Both the position numbers and the translations under genes were made by a program. From NCBI GenBank assembly GCA_002559145.1, contig NTXX01000014.1, forward strand, positions 1 to 51,633: 51,633 nucleotides of DNA. Reading direction: 5' to 3'. Below the pieces are notes generated by a model. That model did no database searches and was not told the origin of the DNA. It was given only the letters and a program-made list of their open reading frames with translations. This DNA comes from Bacillus sp. AFS006103. GTDB lineage: Bacteria; Bacillota; Bacilli; Bacillales; Cytobacillaceae. Positions 8,117 to 17,458 of the stretch are shown piece by piece; position 1 is the stretch's first letter, and the number at the start of each line of letters is the position of its first letter.

Positions 8117-9244
8117 ATGATTCAATTGATGGAAAAAATTTATTTGGATTACAATGCCAGTACACCGATTGCTCCTGAAGTCGCCGAGGCAATGAAACCG
8201 CTGTTAGATCATTTTTTTGGGAATCCATCAGCCTTACATTGGGCAGGGCTACCCGTGAAGGAATTATTACATCAAGCCAGAGCACAGGTGGCGGAATTAA
8301 TTGGCTGTACCCCAAGAGAAGTAATTTTTACAAGTGGTGGCAGCGAAGCCAATAACCTTGCGTTAAAAGGTTTTTATTTTAAAAATCGACATAAAGGCAA
8401 TCATATCATTACTTCTAAAATTGAACATCCTGCGATTATCAATCCTTGCAAATTTCTTGAACAAATTGGGGCAAAGGTCACATATGTAGACGTGGATCGG
8501 GATGGGAAAGTTTCACTAGAAACAATAAAAAAAGCGATCACAAAGGAAACAATCTTGATTTCGATTATGCATTCCAACAACGAAACAGGTACCTTGCAGC
8601 CCATCAAAGAGATTGGGGAAATCGCTCAAGAACATGGGATTACTTTCCATACGGATGCTTCCCAATCGGTCGGTAAGGTCCCGGTGAATGTGGGCGATTT
8701 GAAAGTAGATATGCTTACGATTGCCGGCCATAAGCTCTACGCACCAAAGGGAATTGGGGCACTGTATATACGAGAGGGAATCCATTTGGAACCGCTTATC
8801 CATGGTGCGGGGCATGAGTTTGGACTTCGCGCAGGTACTGAAAATACGTTATTAGCAGTGGGCTTAGGAACGGCTTGTGAAATTGCTAAGCAACAGGTGG
8901 GGAATACTGGAATAAAAGATTTAACCGATTATTTTTGGAATCGACTAAAGGATGCCTTCGGGGATCAAGTCGTTTTGAATGGGCACACGGAAGACCGTCT
9001 GCCCAATACATTAAATGTCAGTTTTGTCAGAAGAATAGGTCAAGAACTGTTAGATTCCATCCCTCAGTTAGCAGCGTCAACTGGATCGGCCTGTCATGCC
9101 GGCAGTATTGAACTATCACCCGTCTTAAAAGAAATGGATGTTCCTGAAGAGGTAGGAATGGGTGCAATTCGCTTTAGTTTAGGCAGGTATACGACGAAAG
9201 TTGAGATTGATCAAGTAATGGAATGGTTTAAAGAATTAAAATAA
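8117..9244 (+). CDS. Cysteine desulfurase, NifS/IscS family
   Basis: PLP enzyme that takes sulfur from cysteine to give alanine and an enzyme persulfide. 375 residues with IYLDYNASTP at the N terminus, TSGGSEANNLA, the PLP lysine in IAGHKLYAPKG, HGAGHEFGLRAGTEN and the active Cys in STGSACHAGS. AAGGGA is placed for the ATG at 8117; an in-frame ATG at 8129 is an alternative. There is no IscU, SufU or MnmA gene nearby, so the sulfur acceptor is unknown. The gene is followed by a clear terminator. Confidence 0.92.
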   Translation: MIQLMEKIYLDYNASTPIAPEVAEAMKPLLDHFFGNPSALHWAGLPVKELLHQARAQVAELIGCTPREVIFTSGGSEANNLALKGFYFKNRHKGNHIITSKIEHPAIINPCKFLEQIGAKVTYVDVDRDGKVSLETIKKAITKETILISIMHSNNETGTLQPIKEIGEIAQEHGITFHTDASQSVGKVPVNVGDLKVDMLTIAGHKLYAPKGIGALYIREGIHLEPLIHGAGHEFGLRAGTENTLLAVGLGTACEIAKQQVGNTGIKDLTDYFWNRLKDAFGDQVVLNGHTEDRLPNTLNVSFVRRIGQELLDSIPQLAASTGSACHAGSIELSPVLKEMDVPEEVGMGAIRFSLGRYTTKVEIDQVMEWFKELK

Positions 9245-9254
9245 TAAGTTTCCG

Positions 9255-9283
9255 GGACTAGCTCAGGGCTGCTAGTCCTTTTT
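9255..9283 (+). terminator. Terminator after the cysteine desulfurase
   Basis: Stem GGACTAGC / GCTAGTCC (9255-9262 and 9271-9278) with an 8-nt loop, followed by TTTTTC. Confidence 0.88.
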
Positions 9284-9468
9284 CTATAGTTAATAGACTT
9301 TCAGATGGAGTCTATTTTACCGAAGCAAGAACCATTTTTTAGTTCTCTAATCATACATAGATTAATACCATCTAAAGTGGGTTTTATTACGGTTAAAATA
9401 AAGCAAACATGAACAGGATATATACGTTGTTGTAGTCAACAAAGGCCAATAAGAGAGGATGAGGCAGT

Positions 9469-10455
<987 letters not shown>

Positions 10456-10460
10456 TAGAT

Positions 10461-10620
10461 GATTGACGACTGACTTGCCTAGTTTTAGCTAATGTTTGGT
10501 CGCTAATAGGCGTGATTGAAGACCAAGTTCCCTCTTTTCTACAAATTAAGGTCGTCAATAGCTCTGATTGACGACCTACCCTAGCTTCTACCAGCAATTT
10601 TCAGTCATCAACTCGCTCCC
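10461..10620. repeat. Degenerate ~52-bp tandem repeat, three units
   Basis: Units begin with GATTGACGAC or a close variant at 10461, 10514 and 10566, that is 53 and 52 bp apart. Each of the first two units ends near GGTCG..AATAG. Within it, AGGTCGTCAAT (10549-10559) and ATTGACGACCT (10567-10577) form a perfect 11-bp inverted repeat with a 7-nt loop. No coding potential was seen. Confidence 0.6.
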
Positions 10621-10715
10621 GTTAAGAAAGTGTCATAATATTGAAGCTGATTTTGTGGGACTGCCGCTATGAAAATGGTAAAATAAAAAAAATCAGAGAA
10701 AAGGAGTCAAAAGGC

Positions 10716-11021
10716 ATGAACCAAGTAGAAATTATCGCTCGGAGAATACTAGGTTGGAAGTTAAATAGGTGGGACAGATGGTTTGATTTTGAAAAGGGGA
10801 CATTCATTCCAGTAACTGATTTTCAACCTGATCAAAATCTTGACCATGCGATGCTCATCGTAGAAAAATTAAAAGATTTCGGCTTTATTTATACAACGAA
10901 TGGGGTTTCTGAAGTTTGCTTTAATAACATATGCGAAACGGGCGAAACATTAGCACAAGCCATCACTAATGCAGCCTTCACTATTGCTGATAACAGCACG
11001 ATTGCAGAAGGATGGATTTAA
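10716..11021 (+). CDS. BC1872-like / phage ABA-sandwich-domain protein
   Basis: 101 residues. The sequence runs ARRILGWKLNRWDRWFD, then DFQPDQNLDHAMLIVEKL and ends EVCFNNICETGETLAQAITN plus an alpha-helical tail. This resembles the small ABA-sandwich family found in Bacillus phages and chromosomes; the function is unknown. The ATG at 10716 has AAGGAG with good spacing; a longer in-frame start at 10641 has none. It may be a lone phage-derived gene, as no other phage gene surrounds it. Confidence 0.7.
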   Translation: MNQVEIIARRILGWKLNRWDRWFDFEKGTFIPVTDFQPDQNLDHAMLIVEKLKDFGFIYTTNGVSEVCFNNICETGETLAQAITNAAFTIADNSTIAEGWI

Positions 11022-11048
11022 AACTACGAAGTCGATCCATACATATAA

Positions 11049-11105
11049 AAAAGCTTGTAGAAACAAGTCCTATAAATGGACCAAATCCTACAAGCTTTTA
11101 TTTTT
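11049..11105. terminator. Bidirectional terminator-like hairpin
   Basis: Arms AAAAGCTTGTAG (11049-11060) and CTACAAGCTTTT (11088-11099), with an inner GTCC/GGAC stem, then a T-rich run. It separates two convergent genes. Confidence 0.8.
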
Positions 11106-11634
11106 ACTTATTTCTCCGTAAAACAGTAATAAACCCATCCAATATTTCATGACTGACTGAAAATCCTTTACGTTGATAAAATTCCAGCGCGTCATTATTT
11201 CCATTTGAAACAAAGACAAAATAATCTTCGACCTCATCGAATTGTTTCAACCACGCCATCGACATATTGAGAAGTTTAGTCCCAACTCCATATTTGCGGT
11301 ATTCTTCTTTTATATAAAATTGCGATAAACAACCTACATTAGGTCTAAGAACAGAAGATAGATCAAAAAAAGTCGCAAACTCATTTGAATAAGCCTCTTT
11401 AGGAGAAATATTGGAATAAACATATCCAACGATTTGTCGGCCATCTTTTACGACTACGATATAATTGTGTATAGCACTATGTATCGAAGGAACCATCCTT
11501 GTATCGAAATTCATGCTGTCAAACAATTCTGGTCTTATGTAAGCTCTCGACTTTTGAAAGGCCATTAGCTCATTACATAAATCACGGCAGTATTCTATTT
11601 CTTCAGCCGAGATCACTTCGTATGTTAAATTCAA
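11104..11634 (-). CDS. GNAT family N-acetyltransferase
   Basis: About 176 residues with a GNAT core: the beta4 region VGCLSQFYIKEEYRKYGVG and following helix KLLNMSMAWLK supply the acetyl-CoA pyrophosphate loop, here YRKYGVG in place of the usual RxxGxG/A. The C-terminal ALEFYQRKGFSVSHEIL is also typical. The acceptor is unknown. AAGGAG lies eight bases before a TTG at 11634; the GTG at 11643 touches the ribosome binding site and is less likely. Confidence 0.85.
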   Translation of the reverse strand: MNLTYEVISAEEIEYCRDLCNELMAFQKSRAYIRPELFDSMNFDTRMVPSIHSAIHNYIVVVKDGRQIVGYVYSNISPKEAYSNEFATFFDLSSVLRPNVGCLSQFYIKEEYRKYGVGTKLLNMSMAWLKQFDEVEDYFVFVSNGNNDALEFYQRKGFSVSHEILDGFITVLRRNK

Positions 11635-11685
11635 TTCTCCCACTCCTTACTTTGTCATTAGGCAACACAGAGAAGAGCCCTCTGT

Positions 11686-12465
11686 TTAAATTAAACCGAG
11701 ACGCTCTAATCCATAGCGGACACCATCTTCTTCGGCAGAGAGTGTTACCATATTGGCCACTGCTTTCAACTCATCTCGTGCATTTCCCATGGCGACTCCC
11801 ATTCCTACCAGTGATAGCATTTCCATGTCATTTAAACCATCCCCAAAAGCAACCGCCTCATCAGGTGCAATACCAAGCTTTTCTAATAACTTAGTAATCC
11901 CTACAGATTTATTTGACTTGGACAAATTCACATCACAGGTTCGTGCCCCTGAACTCCATCTGCGAAAATCCAGTTCTGGAACCTTTGTCTGATAGGATGA
12001 CTCCTCCTCCAGATCACAATGAAGGAAGATTTGATAAATATCCTGGTTTTTCCAAAATTGCGGCGGGGCAAGCTCCGGTTTCCATGGATCATGCTGATAC
12101 GCTTCTAAGACGAAGGGATGATCTAAATGTGTAACTCTAAAGCTGGTATCGCCTAAAAAAGTAAGAGGGTGATGATAGTCATTGGATAATTGATGGACTT
12201 TTTCTAGTACATGCTTCTCAATGGAATTTTTGTATATTTCTTTTCCTTCATGGAAGGCAAAGGCGCCATTAAAAAAGACCATAGAATCGACCCCGGTATC
12301 TTGAATAATTGACTCTGTAAAATATGGTGCTCTTCCGGTAGCAATAACCACTTTCATCTGTTTCTCTTTTAAGCGCTGAATTGCATCCTTTGTGGCATGA
12401 CTAAGTGTTTTACCATGCGGGAGGATGGTTCCGTCTATATCTAAGATGACAACTTTATAATTCAT
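11686..12465 (-). CDS. HAD-superfamily phosphatase, Cof type
   Basis: 259 residues. Motif I is VVILDIDGTIL, motif II lies in VVIATGRAPYF, Lys of motif III is near LSKSNKSVGITKLL, and motif IV is VAFGDGLNDMEML. A C2-type cap lies between. Cof-type enzymes dephosphorylate sugar phosphates, flavin or PLP intermediates; the substrate is not readable. The ATG at 12465 has GGGAG upstream; a longer TTG form overlaps the ribosome binding site. It lies just upstream of the GNAT gene on the same strand. Confidence 0.92.
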   Translation of the reverse strand: MNYKVVILDIDGTILPHGKTLSHATKDAIQRLKEKQMKVVIATGRAPYFTESIIQDTGVDSMVFFNGAFAFHEGKEIYKNSIEKHVLEKVHQLSNDYHHPLTFLGDTSFRVTHLDHPFVLEAYQHDPWKPELAPPQFWKNQDIYQIFLHCDLEEESSYQTKVPELDFRRWSSGARTCDVNLSKSNKSVGITKLLEKLGIAPDEAVAFGDGLNDMEMLSLVGMGVAMGNARDELKAVANMVTLSAEEDGVRYGLERLGLI

Positions 12466-12529
12466 AAAACACACTCCCAATATTCATTCACAGATATTTC
12501 TATAGCAAAGTATATCATGTAAGAGAAAA

Positions 12530-12557
12530 AATAAGACCCCGATACAGGGAGTCTTAT
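12530..12557 (-). terminator. Terminator of the yugP-like gene
   Basis: On the minus strand AATAAGACTCCC pairs with the GGGGTCTTATT region (one mismatch) and is followed by TTTTTT. Confidence 0.8.
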
Positions 12558-12563
12558 TGTAAA

Positions 12564-13244
12564 TTAGTCATCGTTATTTTGCATTCCAGTAAACATGAGA
12601 ACAAAACGAAGTAACTCAGCAATTGCGACTACTGTCGCAGCTACATAGGTTAATGCTGCAGCATTTAGTACTTTCTTTGCTCGATATTCCTCTTCATTCC
12701 TGATAAGACCAGAACCAATCATTACATTCAATGCTCTAGAACTTGCATTGAATTCAACCGGTAAGGTAACGACTTGAAAGAGCACTGCAGCGCCCATTGC
12801 AAGTATACCTAGTAATAAAAAGTTGGCAGATGAAAGAAGAATGCCAATTAAAATTAGTATGAACGAAAAATTCGAGCCAATATTAGCCACAGGCACTAAG
12901 GCATGTCTTACGCGTAAAGGAACATATCTGTCCTTTTGCTGTAGACAGTGTCCAACCTCGTGAATCGCAACGGATACCGAAGCAATGGATGTACCATGGT
13001 AGTTTGTTGAAGATAATCTCACACTTCTACTTCTTGGGTCATAGTGGTCAGATAAGTGACCTCTCACTTCTTCGACCGTAACATCGTATAAACCATTTTG
13101 ATCCAAGATTCTTCTAGCTGCTTGGGCCCCGGTCAATCCAGAGGAGGCTCGCACTTTTAAAAATTTAGAATAGGTATTTCGTAAGTACATTTGCACGAAT
13201 AGTGGTATGATCATGATTAGAATAAAATAAACAATAAAACCCAT
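12564..13244 (-). CDS. yugP: Membrane zinc metallopeptidase, YugP family
   Basis: 226 residues, the usual family length. An N-terminal helix is followed by SGLTGAQAARRILDQNGL, the region DHYDPRSRSVRLS, and the zinc motif HEVGH at residues 95-99 within VAIHEVGHCLQQ. Three more helices follow. The family (DUF2268-like, 'neutral zinc metallopeptidase') is widespread in Bacillus, and its substrates are unknown. It has its own downstream terminator and appears monocistronic. Confidence 0.9.
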   Translation of the reverse strand: MGFIVYFILIMIIPLFVQMYLRNTYSKFLKVRASSGLTGAQAARRILDQNGLYDVTVEEVRGHLSDHYDPRSRSVRLSSTNYHGTSIASVSVAIHEVGHCLQQKDRYVPLRVRHALVPVANIGSNFSFILILIGILLSSANFLLLGILAMGAAVLFQVVTLPVEFNASSRALNVMIGSGLIRNEEEYRAKKVLNAAALTYVAATVVAIAELLRFVLMFTGMQNNDD

Positions 13245-13367
13245 GAAGTATGCTCCTTCTACAGATGACTAATTTATATCTTTAGTATACTTTATGGGTC
13301 AGTTTTTTAGTATTAAAGTGCTCGTGAAAAAGGGCTTAACCAGTATGGTAAGTTCTTTTTCTCTGGA

Positions 13368-13652
13368 CTACTTTTTACTTCGTTTATTCCGATAAGCAAT
13401 AATATTTGTTTTTAACGAAGCATATGTCCCGATCGCTGCATAGCCGTAAAACCAGCCCATAAATATACCGCCAAGTGTGTTGTGCTTGTGACTGATAAAA
13501 ATGGAAATACCTAGTCCAAATAAAAGTGCAATCGTTGGTACAAACCATTTTGGTAATACAAAATACACCTTTATTAGTTGAGTTAACAATATTATGATGG
13601 GGATTGCAAAAATCGCATCCCAAAAGTTCGTTTTTATAGTAGGGAAATCCAC
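13368..13652 (-). CDS. Small membrane protein resembling a phage holin
   Basis: 94 residues from a GTG at 13652. It has a helix at residues 10-25, then the PKWFVPTIALLFGLGISIF segment, a loop, and GGIFMGWFYGYAAIGTYASL with a basic tail RNKRSKK. The order 'helix, LPKxxxPTIALLxGxxxG, helix, basic tail' is like A118-type holins, so holin-like is a fair but unproved label. AAAAAGGTG lies upstream; the longer in-frame GTG at 13664 abuts it. No endolysin is adjacent. Confidence 0.5.
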   Translation of the reverse strand: MDFPTIKTNFWDAIFAIPIIILLTQLIKVYFVLPKWFVPTIALLFGLGISIFISHKHNTLGGIFMGWFYGYAAIGTYASLKTNIIAYRNKRSKK

Positions 13653-13702
13653 AGAACAACACACCTTTTTAAGCTTATTATGTGTGTTCTACGATAGGAA
13701 TA

Positions 13703-13894
13703 TTAGTTCATACTGATATACCAAGCTAATCCTCCGATTGCACCTAAGATAACGATTACATAAATTGCTGTCAACCTTATTGTGTTTTGTTTTGCGGAGC
13801 TTTTATAGTTTTCATCTGGTTTCCCCAAGAGCGCAAGCGTACCAACAAGGGCTGCTATTAAAACGATAATAATAAGTGCCATACCGATCTTCAT
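13703..13894 (-). CDS. Small two-helix membrane protein
   Basis: 63 residues from the ATG at 13894 (GAGG nine bases upstream). Helix one covers IGMALIIIVLIAALVGTLAL, a polar loop KPDENYKSSAKQN follows, and helix two is TAIYVIVILGAIGGLAWYI. The function is not recognised. It is transcribed divergently from the MocR regulator gene, which makes it a possible target of that regulator. Confidence 0.6.
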   Translation of the reverse strand: MKIGMALIIIVLIAALVGTLALLGKPDENYKSSAKQNTIRLTAIYVIVILGAIGGLAWYISMN

Positions 13895-13979
13895 TTTTTT
13901 CATCCTCACTATATGATAAAATTATTTATTTGCTTTAGACAAAGTATAATTTCTATTTTAAGGTTAAAATGATAAAAAA

Positions 13980-14013
13980 TGACCATCCAATTACTAAAAA
14001 AATTGACCATCCA
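13980..14013 (+). promoter_or_regulatory. Direct repeats TGACCATCCA upstream of the MocR gene
   Basis: TGACCATCCA occurs at 13980-13989 and exactly again at 14004-14013, 24 bp apart. The second copy overlaps a TTGACC -35-like hexamer (14003-14008). MocR proteins typically bind direct repeats in their own promoter regions, so this is a candidate autoregulatory operator. Confidence 0.55.
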
Positions 14014-14060
14014 CTTTTTTATCATAGTAGGTCCCAATTAATTGGAGAGGAGAGGAAATT

Positions 14061-15497
14061 GTGAACTGGAAACCAGATCGAACAAATAAAAGACCAATTT
14101 ATAAACAAATTGCCGATTACATTGAACAAGGTATTTCCACAGGCCTATTTTCACCGGAGACGATGTTACCTTCAGAACGGACCTTGGCTGAAATGCTTCA
14201 TGTGAATCGCAGTACAGTGGTAGCAGCATATGAAGAATTACAGTCAATGGGGATTGTGGAGAGAAAAAAAGGGAGTGGAACCATTGTCAGTACAGATATT
14301 TGGGGACTCGAACATAGACGTATTCCAAACTGGAGCAGATATTTGGAGCGAGGCTCATTTCTTCCCAACCTTCCTGTTGTTCAAAGAATTCGTAAGGAAA
14401 CACAGGAAAATGATCTTATTAATATGGCAAGTGGTGAATTGTCACCAAGTCTATTCCCAAATGAGCAATTTCAACGTATCCTGTCCGAGCGCCCCTTTAC
14501 AGGCTATCTTGGATATGACGATCCACAGGGGAGTGAAGAATTAAGAGATACGATTGCTACGCATGTGAAGGAGTATAAGAATATAAATACAGATTCTTCT
14601 TCGATTCTAATTACATCCGGTGCCCAGCAAGCTCTCCATTTAATCGTTCAATGCCTACTTAAACCTGGTGACGCTGTTGCGATTGAGGATCCATCCTACT
14701 GCTATTCACTTCCAATTTTCCATACGGCTGGTTTAAAAATCTATCGATTACCTGTCGATTCACATGGATTCAATCCCGATGACCTTGTTCATTTTCATAA
14801 GAAACATCGAATTAGAATGATTTTTTTAAACCCTGACTATCAAAATCCAACCGGAACAGTTCTTTCAATGGAAAGACGAAAACAAATTTTAAACCTCTCG
14901 GCTGAATACGGTATCCCGATTATTGAAGATGACCCCTATAGTTTAACCTCCTTTGATGGAGTGGTAAATTCAACTCTAAAAACAATGGATGATAACGGAA
15001 ATGTTCTTTATATAAGTTCTTTGTCCAAAATTATTGCTTCCGGGCTGCGTATTGGTTGGGTAATTGGTCCTACAAAAATCATTCAACGGCTTGCTGACGC
15101 CAAACAACAAGTGGACTTTGGACACAGTATTTTTCCCCAGTGGGTAGCCAATCAATTTCTCGGCTCCGAGTACTTTGATCCGCATATTCATTTTTTAAGA
15201 AAGCAGCTGAAACTAAGGAGAGATCAGATTGTTTCAAGCCTTAAACAATTATTGGATGACAAAATTTCCTTCTCTATTCCAAATGGCGGAATTCATCTAT
15301 GGTGCAAATTAAATGAGCCTGTAGATGAACAAAAGTTACTTGAGGAATCAATTAGAAAGGGGATTGCATTTGTTCCGGGAGGGATATTAGGTTCTGAAAA
15401 GGGGTGTCAGCGTTTTACATATGGCAGGGTGGAAACAAGTTCCATCCATGAAGGGATCGAACGGTTTTCGGAAGCCTTAATCAAAATAGAAAAATGA
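14061..15497 (+). CDS. MocR-family regulator (GntR HTH fused to aminotransferase)
   Basis: 478 residues. Residues 1-80 form a GntR winged helix (RPIYKQIADYIEQGISTGLF, LPSERTLAEMLHVNRSTV). The rest is a class I aminotransferase fold with SGAQQALHLIVQCLLKPGD, EDPSYCY, LNPDYQNPTGTVLS, and the PLP lysine in YISSLSKIIASGLRIGW. MocR proteins sense PLP or PLP adducts of amino compounds (GabR and PdxR are known cases). The start is GTG with GGAGAGGAGAGG upstream. No obvious metabolic partner lies next to it, so the ligand is unknown. Confidence 0.92.
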   Translation: MNWKPDRTNKRPIYKQIADYIEQGISTGLFSPETMLPSERTLAEMLHVNRSTVVAAYEELQSMGIVERKKGSGTIVSTDIWGLEHRRIPNWSRYLERGSFLPNLPVVQRIRKETQENDLINMASGELSPSLFPNEQFQRILSERPFTGYLGYDDPQGSEELRDTIATHVKEYKNINTDSSSILITSGAQQALHLIVQCLLKPGDAVAIEDPSYCYSLPIFHTAGLKIYRLPVDSHGFNPDDLVHFHKKHRIRMIFLNPDYQNPTGTVLSMERRKQILNLSAEYGIPIIEDDPYSLTSFDGVVNSTLKTMDDNGNVLYISSLSKIIASGLRIGWVIGPTKIIQRLADAKQQVDFGHSIFPQWVANQFLGSEYFDPHIHFLRKQLKLRRDQIVSSLKQLLDDKISFSIPNGGIHLWCKLNEPVDEQKLLEESIRKGIAFVPGGILGSEKGCQRFTYGRVETSSIHEGIERFSEALIKIEK

Positions 15498-15559
15498 TTG
15501 AGAAGTAACATATAAGCAGCCCTCGACTCGTATCATGATTTTTTTTAAAAAATAAAAAT

Positions 15560-15610
15560 ACATTTAATTCGAGATATATTAATTGACGGATTTTGTCGGA
15601 AAGTTATAAT
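15560..15610 (+). promoter_or_regulatory. Strong promoter and an MhqR-like half site in the 398-bp gap before the transaldolase gene
   Basis: TTGACG (15583-15588), 16 bp, TATAAT (15605-15610) form a strong sigma-A promoter about 285 bp upstream of the next ATG. AATTCGAGATA just before it resembles half of the operator seen at 18896. The remaining leader (15615-15885) is AT-rich and has no intrinsic terminator or recognised riboswitch. A second promoter-like pair, TTGAAA...TATAAA, lies near 15745-15772. Confidence 0.5.
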
Positions 15611-15895
15611 ATGGGTAGGTAAAGTGTAAAAAAAAGACACGCAAATAAAAAATCCAGTTTTAATATTAAAATCTAGAAAAGACTACTAAAGGATTTTATA
15701 TCCATCTTAAAAAGATTTGTTAGAAAAATATAACAAAATATTGAAATCTTTGAGGGAAAACATATAAAATAAGTAGATGCAGCTTTAGATTTTAAAACAG
15801 CAACATAGTTATTGCTATTTCACTATTTATACGCCCGCTCCATGAATATTGCGGACACGCTGTTGAAAAAATAAATATTTTGGAGGAATTTTACT

Positions 15896-16555
15896 ATGAA
15901 ATTTTTTATCGATACTGCAAACTTAGAGGAAATTAAAAAAGCCTATAAAATTGGCGTATTATCAGGTGTAACAACCAACCCATCTTTAGTCGCTAAAGAA
16001 GGCGTGAAATTCGAAGATCGTATTGCGGAAATTTTAAATGCCGTACCAGAGGTTGAATCTGTTTCTGCCGAAGTAACACCAAATGCTTTGACAGCAGAAC
16101 AAATGATTGCTGAAGCAGACGAACTCATTAAAATTAACGGCGGTGATAAAAATATTACCATTAAACTTCCAATGAACTTAGATGGACTAGAAGCTTGCCG
16201 CTATTTAACAAAAAAAGGTGTTAAAACGAATGTTACGCTCATATTTAGTGTGAACCAGGCATTACTGGCTGCTCGTGCAGGGGCTACTTATGTTTCCCCA
16301 TTCTTAGGTCGTTTGGATGATATTAACGAAGATGGTGTAGAATTAGTAGCAAAAATCGCTAAGATGTTCCAGGTTCAAAAATTAGATTCACAAATTATTG
16401 CAGCATCTGTTCGCCACCCAGATCACGTGACTCGTGTAGCAATGGCTGGAGCTCATATCGCAACTATTCCATTCAAGGTAATTGAGCAATTATCAAAACA
16501 CCCTTTAACAGACCAAGGTTTAGAGAAGTTTGCCGCTGACTGGAAAACTGTCTAA
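15896..16555 (+). CDS. fsa: Transaldolase / fructose-6-phosphate aldolase family
   Basis: 219 residues, the short FSA/TalC-type (beta/alpha)8 aldolase. [14 protein letters not shown] and [15 protein letters not shown] are diagnostic; the Schiff-base lysine is in ITIKLPMN, followed by VNVTLIFS-like [19 protein letters not shown] and [11 protein letters not shown]. It acts in the pentose phosphate pathway or cleaves fructose 6-phosphate; sequence alone does not separate the two. GGAGG precedes the ATG. It is monocistronic with a long leader and its own terminator. Confidence 0.92.
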   Translation: MKFFIDTANLEEIKKAYKIGVLSGVTTNPSLVAKEGVKFEDRIAEILNAVPEVESVSAEVTPNALTAEQMIAEADELIKINGGDKNITIKLPMNLDGLEACRYLTKKGVKTNVTLIFSVNQALLAARAGATYVSPFLGRLDDINEDGVELVAKIAKMFQVQKLDSQIIAASVRHPDHVTRVAMAGAHIATIPFKVIEQLSKHPLTDQGLEKFAADWKTV

Positions 16556-16572
16556 TAATTAATAGAAAACAT

Positions 16573-16612
16573 AAGGCGTTACTTCCTGATTTCTTAAGGA
16601 GGCTAACGCCTT
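16573..16612 (+). terminator. Hairpin terminator after the transaldolase gene
   Basis: AAGGCGTTA (16573-16581) pairs with TAACGCCTT (16604-16612). The U-run is weak. Confidence 0.6.
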
Positions 16613-16625
16613 TAAATTACAAGAA

Positions 16626-16711
16626 TATCACAAATTCAAGATTCTTGATTTATAAATATTATCAATAATTTAATCAATTATTTGACATCATAATAAAACA
16701 GGACTGATTAT
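16626..16711 (+). promoter_or_regulatory. Operator-like site and promoter of the flavin reductase gene
   Basis: TATCACAAATTCAAGATT (16626-16643) resembles the MhqR-type box seen at 18896. Downstream, TTGACA (16682-16687) is followed after 18 bp by GATTAT (16706-16711), which overlaps the ATG at 16710. That placement argues that translation starts further down, at TTG 16731. Confidence 0.45.
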
Positions 16712-16730
16712 GGGAAAAGGAATGATTTCT

Positions 16731-17339
16731 TTGCTTTCAATTGATCCAGCCTTAATGTCTGAAAGAGAAAATTATAAGTTTTTAATAGGAAGCATCATAC
16801 CTAGACCGATTGCATTCGTCACAACGATTTCAAAAGAAGGCGTTTTAAATGGTGCACCTTTTAGTTATTTTAATATCGTGTCATCTAATCCCCCGATGAT
16901 CTCCCTATCTATTCAACGCTCTGGGGGGAGACAAAAGGATACGGCAAGAAACATCATCGAGTCTAAACAATTTGTTATTCATATCGTTGATGAACAAAAT
17001 GTTGATAAAATAAATAATACAGCAGCAAGCCTTCCGCCTGATCAGAGTGAAATAGAGTTAGCTCACTTAACACCAGTCGAAAGTGTGAAAATCTCTGTAC
17101 CAGGTGTAAAAGAGGCCAAGGTTCGAATGGAATGTACTTTAGAGCATACCTTAGAATTGGGAGACCAGGATAAACCGGGTTGTGATTTTATTATCGGGAA
17201 AGTCGTTCAATTTCATATTGAAAGTGACATTTATGAAAAAGGAAGAATAGATCCAGGTGGTTTAGCAGCGGTAAGTCGATTAGCAGGGAATAATTACGCC
17301 AAAATTGGTGAAATTTTTGAAATAGAAAGGCCCAAATAA
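16731..17339 (+). CDS. Flavin reductase family protein
   Basis: About 202 residues with the FMN-binding split-barrel fold: ENYKFLIGSIIPRPIAFVTT, NGAPFSYFNIVSSNPPMISL and a C-terminal DPGGLAAVSRLAGNNYAKIG. Members reduce FMN with NAD(P)H or bind flavin to serve an oxygenase. The TTG at 16731 is preferred because GGGAAAAGGA lies just upstream and a promoter -10 overlaps the earlier ATG at 16710; that ATG remains possible. The MhqD-like esterase follows about 120 bp later, likely in the same transcript. Confidence 0.85.
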   Translation: MLSIDPALMSERENYKFLIGSIIPRPIAFVTTISKEGVLNGAPFSYFNIVSSNPPMISLSIQRSGGRQKDTARNIIESKQFVIHIVDEQNVDKINNTAASLPPDQSEIELAHLTPVESVKISVPGVKEAKVRMECTLEHTLELGDQDKPGCDFIIGKVVQFHIESDIYEKGRIDPGGLAAVSRLAGNNYAKIGEIFEIERPK

Positions 17340-17458
17340 CTCTTAAAATCTCTTTTTGAAAGGGAAAATAAAGATGCAAACTACAGCGGGCAATCATAAA
17401 TTTTAGCAATGGGAAACGGTGCACAAAGGAATATCGAGTGTTTGGAGGGAAATTACTA

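Noticed and set aside
10716..13652. A prophage suggested by the BC1872-like and holin-like genes
   Set aside because: They are 2.4 kb apart with ordinary chromosomal genes between and no integrase, terminase or structural genes.
13384..13662. Overlapping 92-codon frame in the same place as the holin-like gene
   Set aside because: It lacks a hydrophobic pattern and is a frame-shifted shadow of the better-supported membrane protein.
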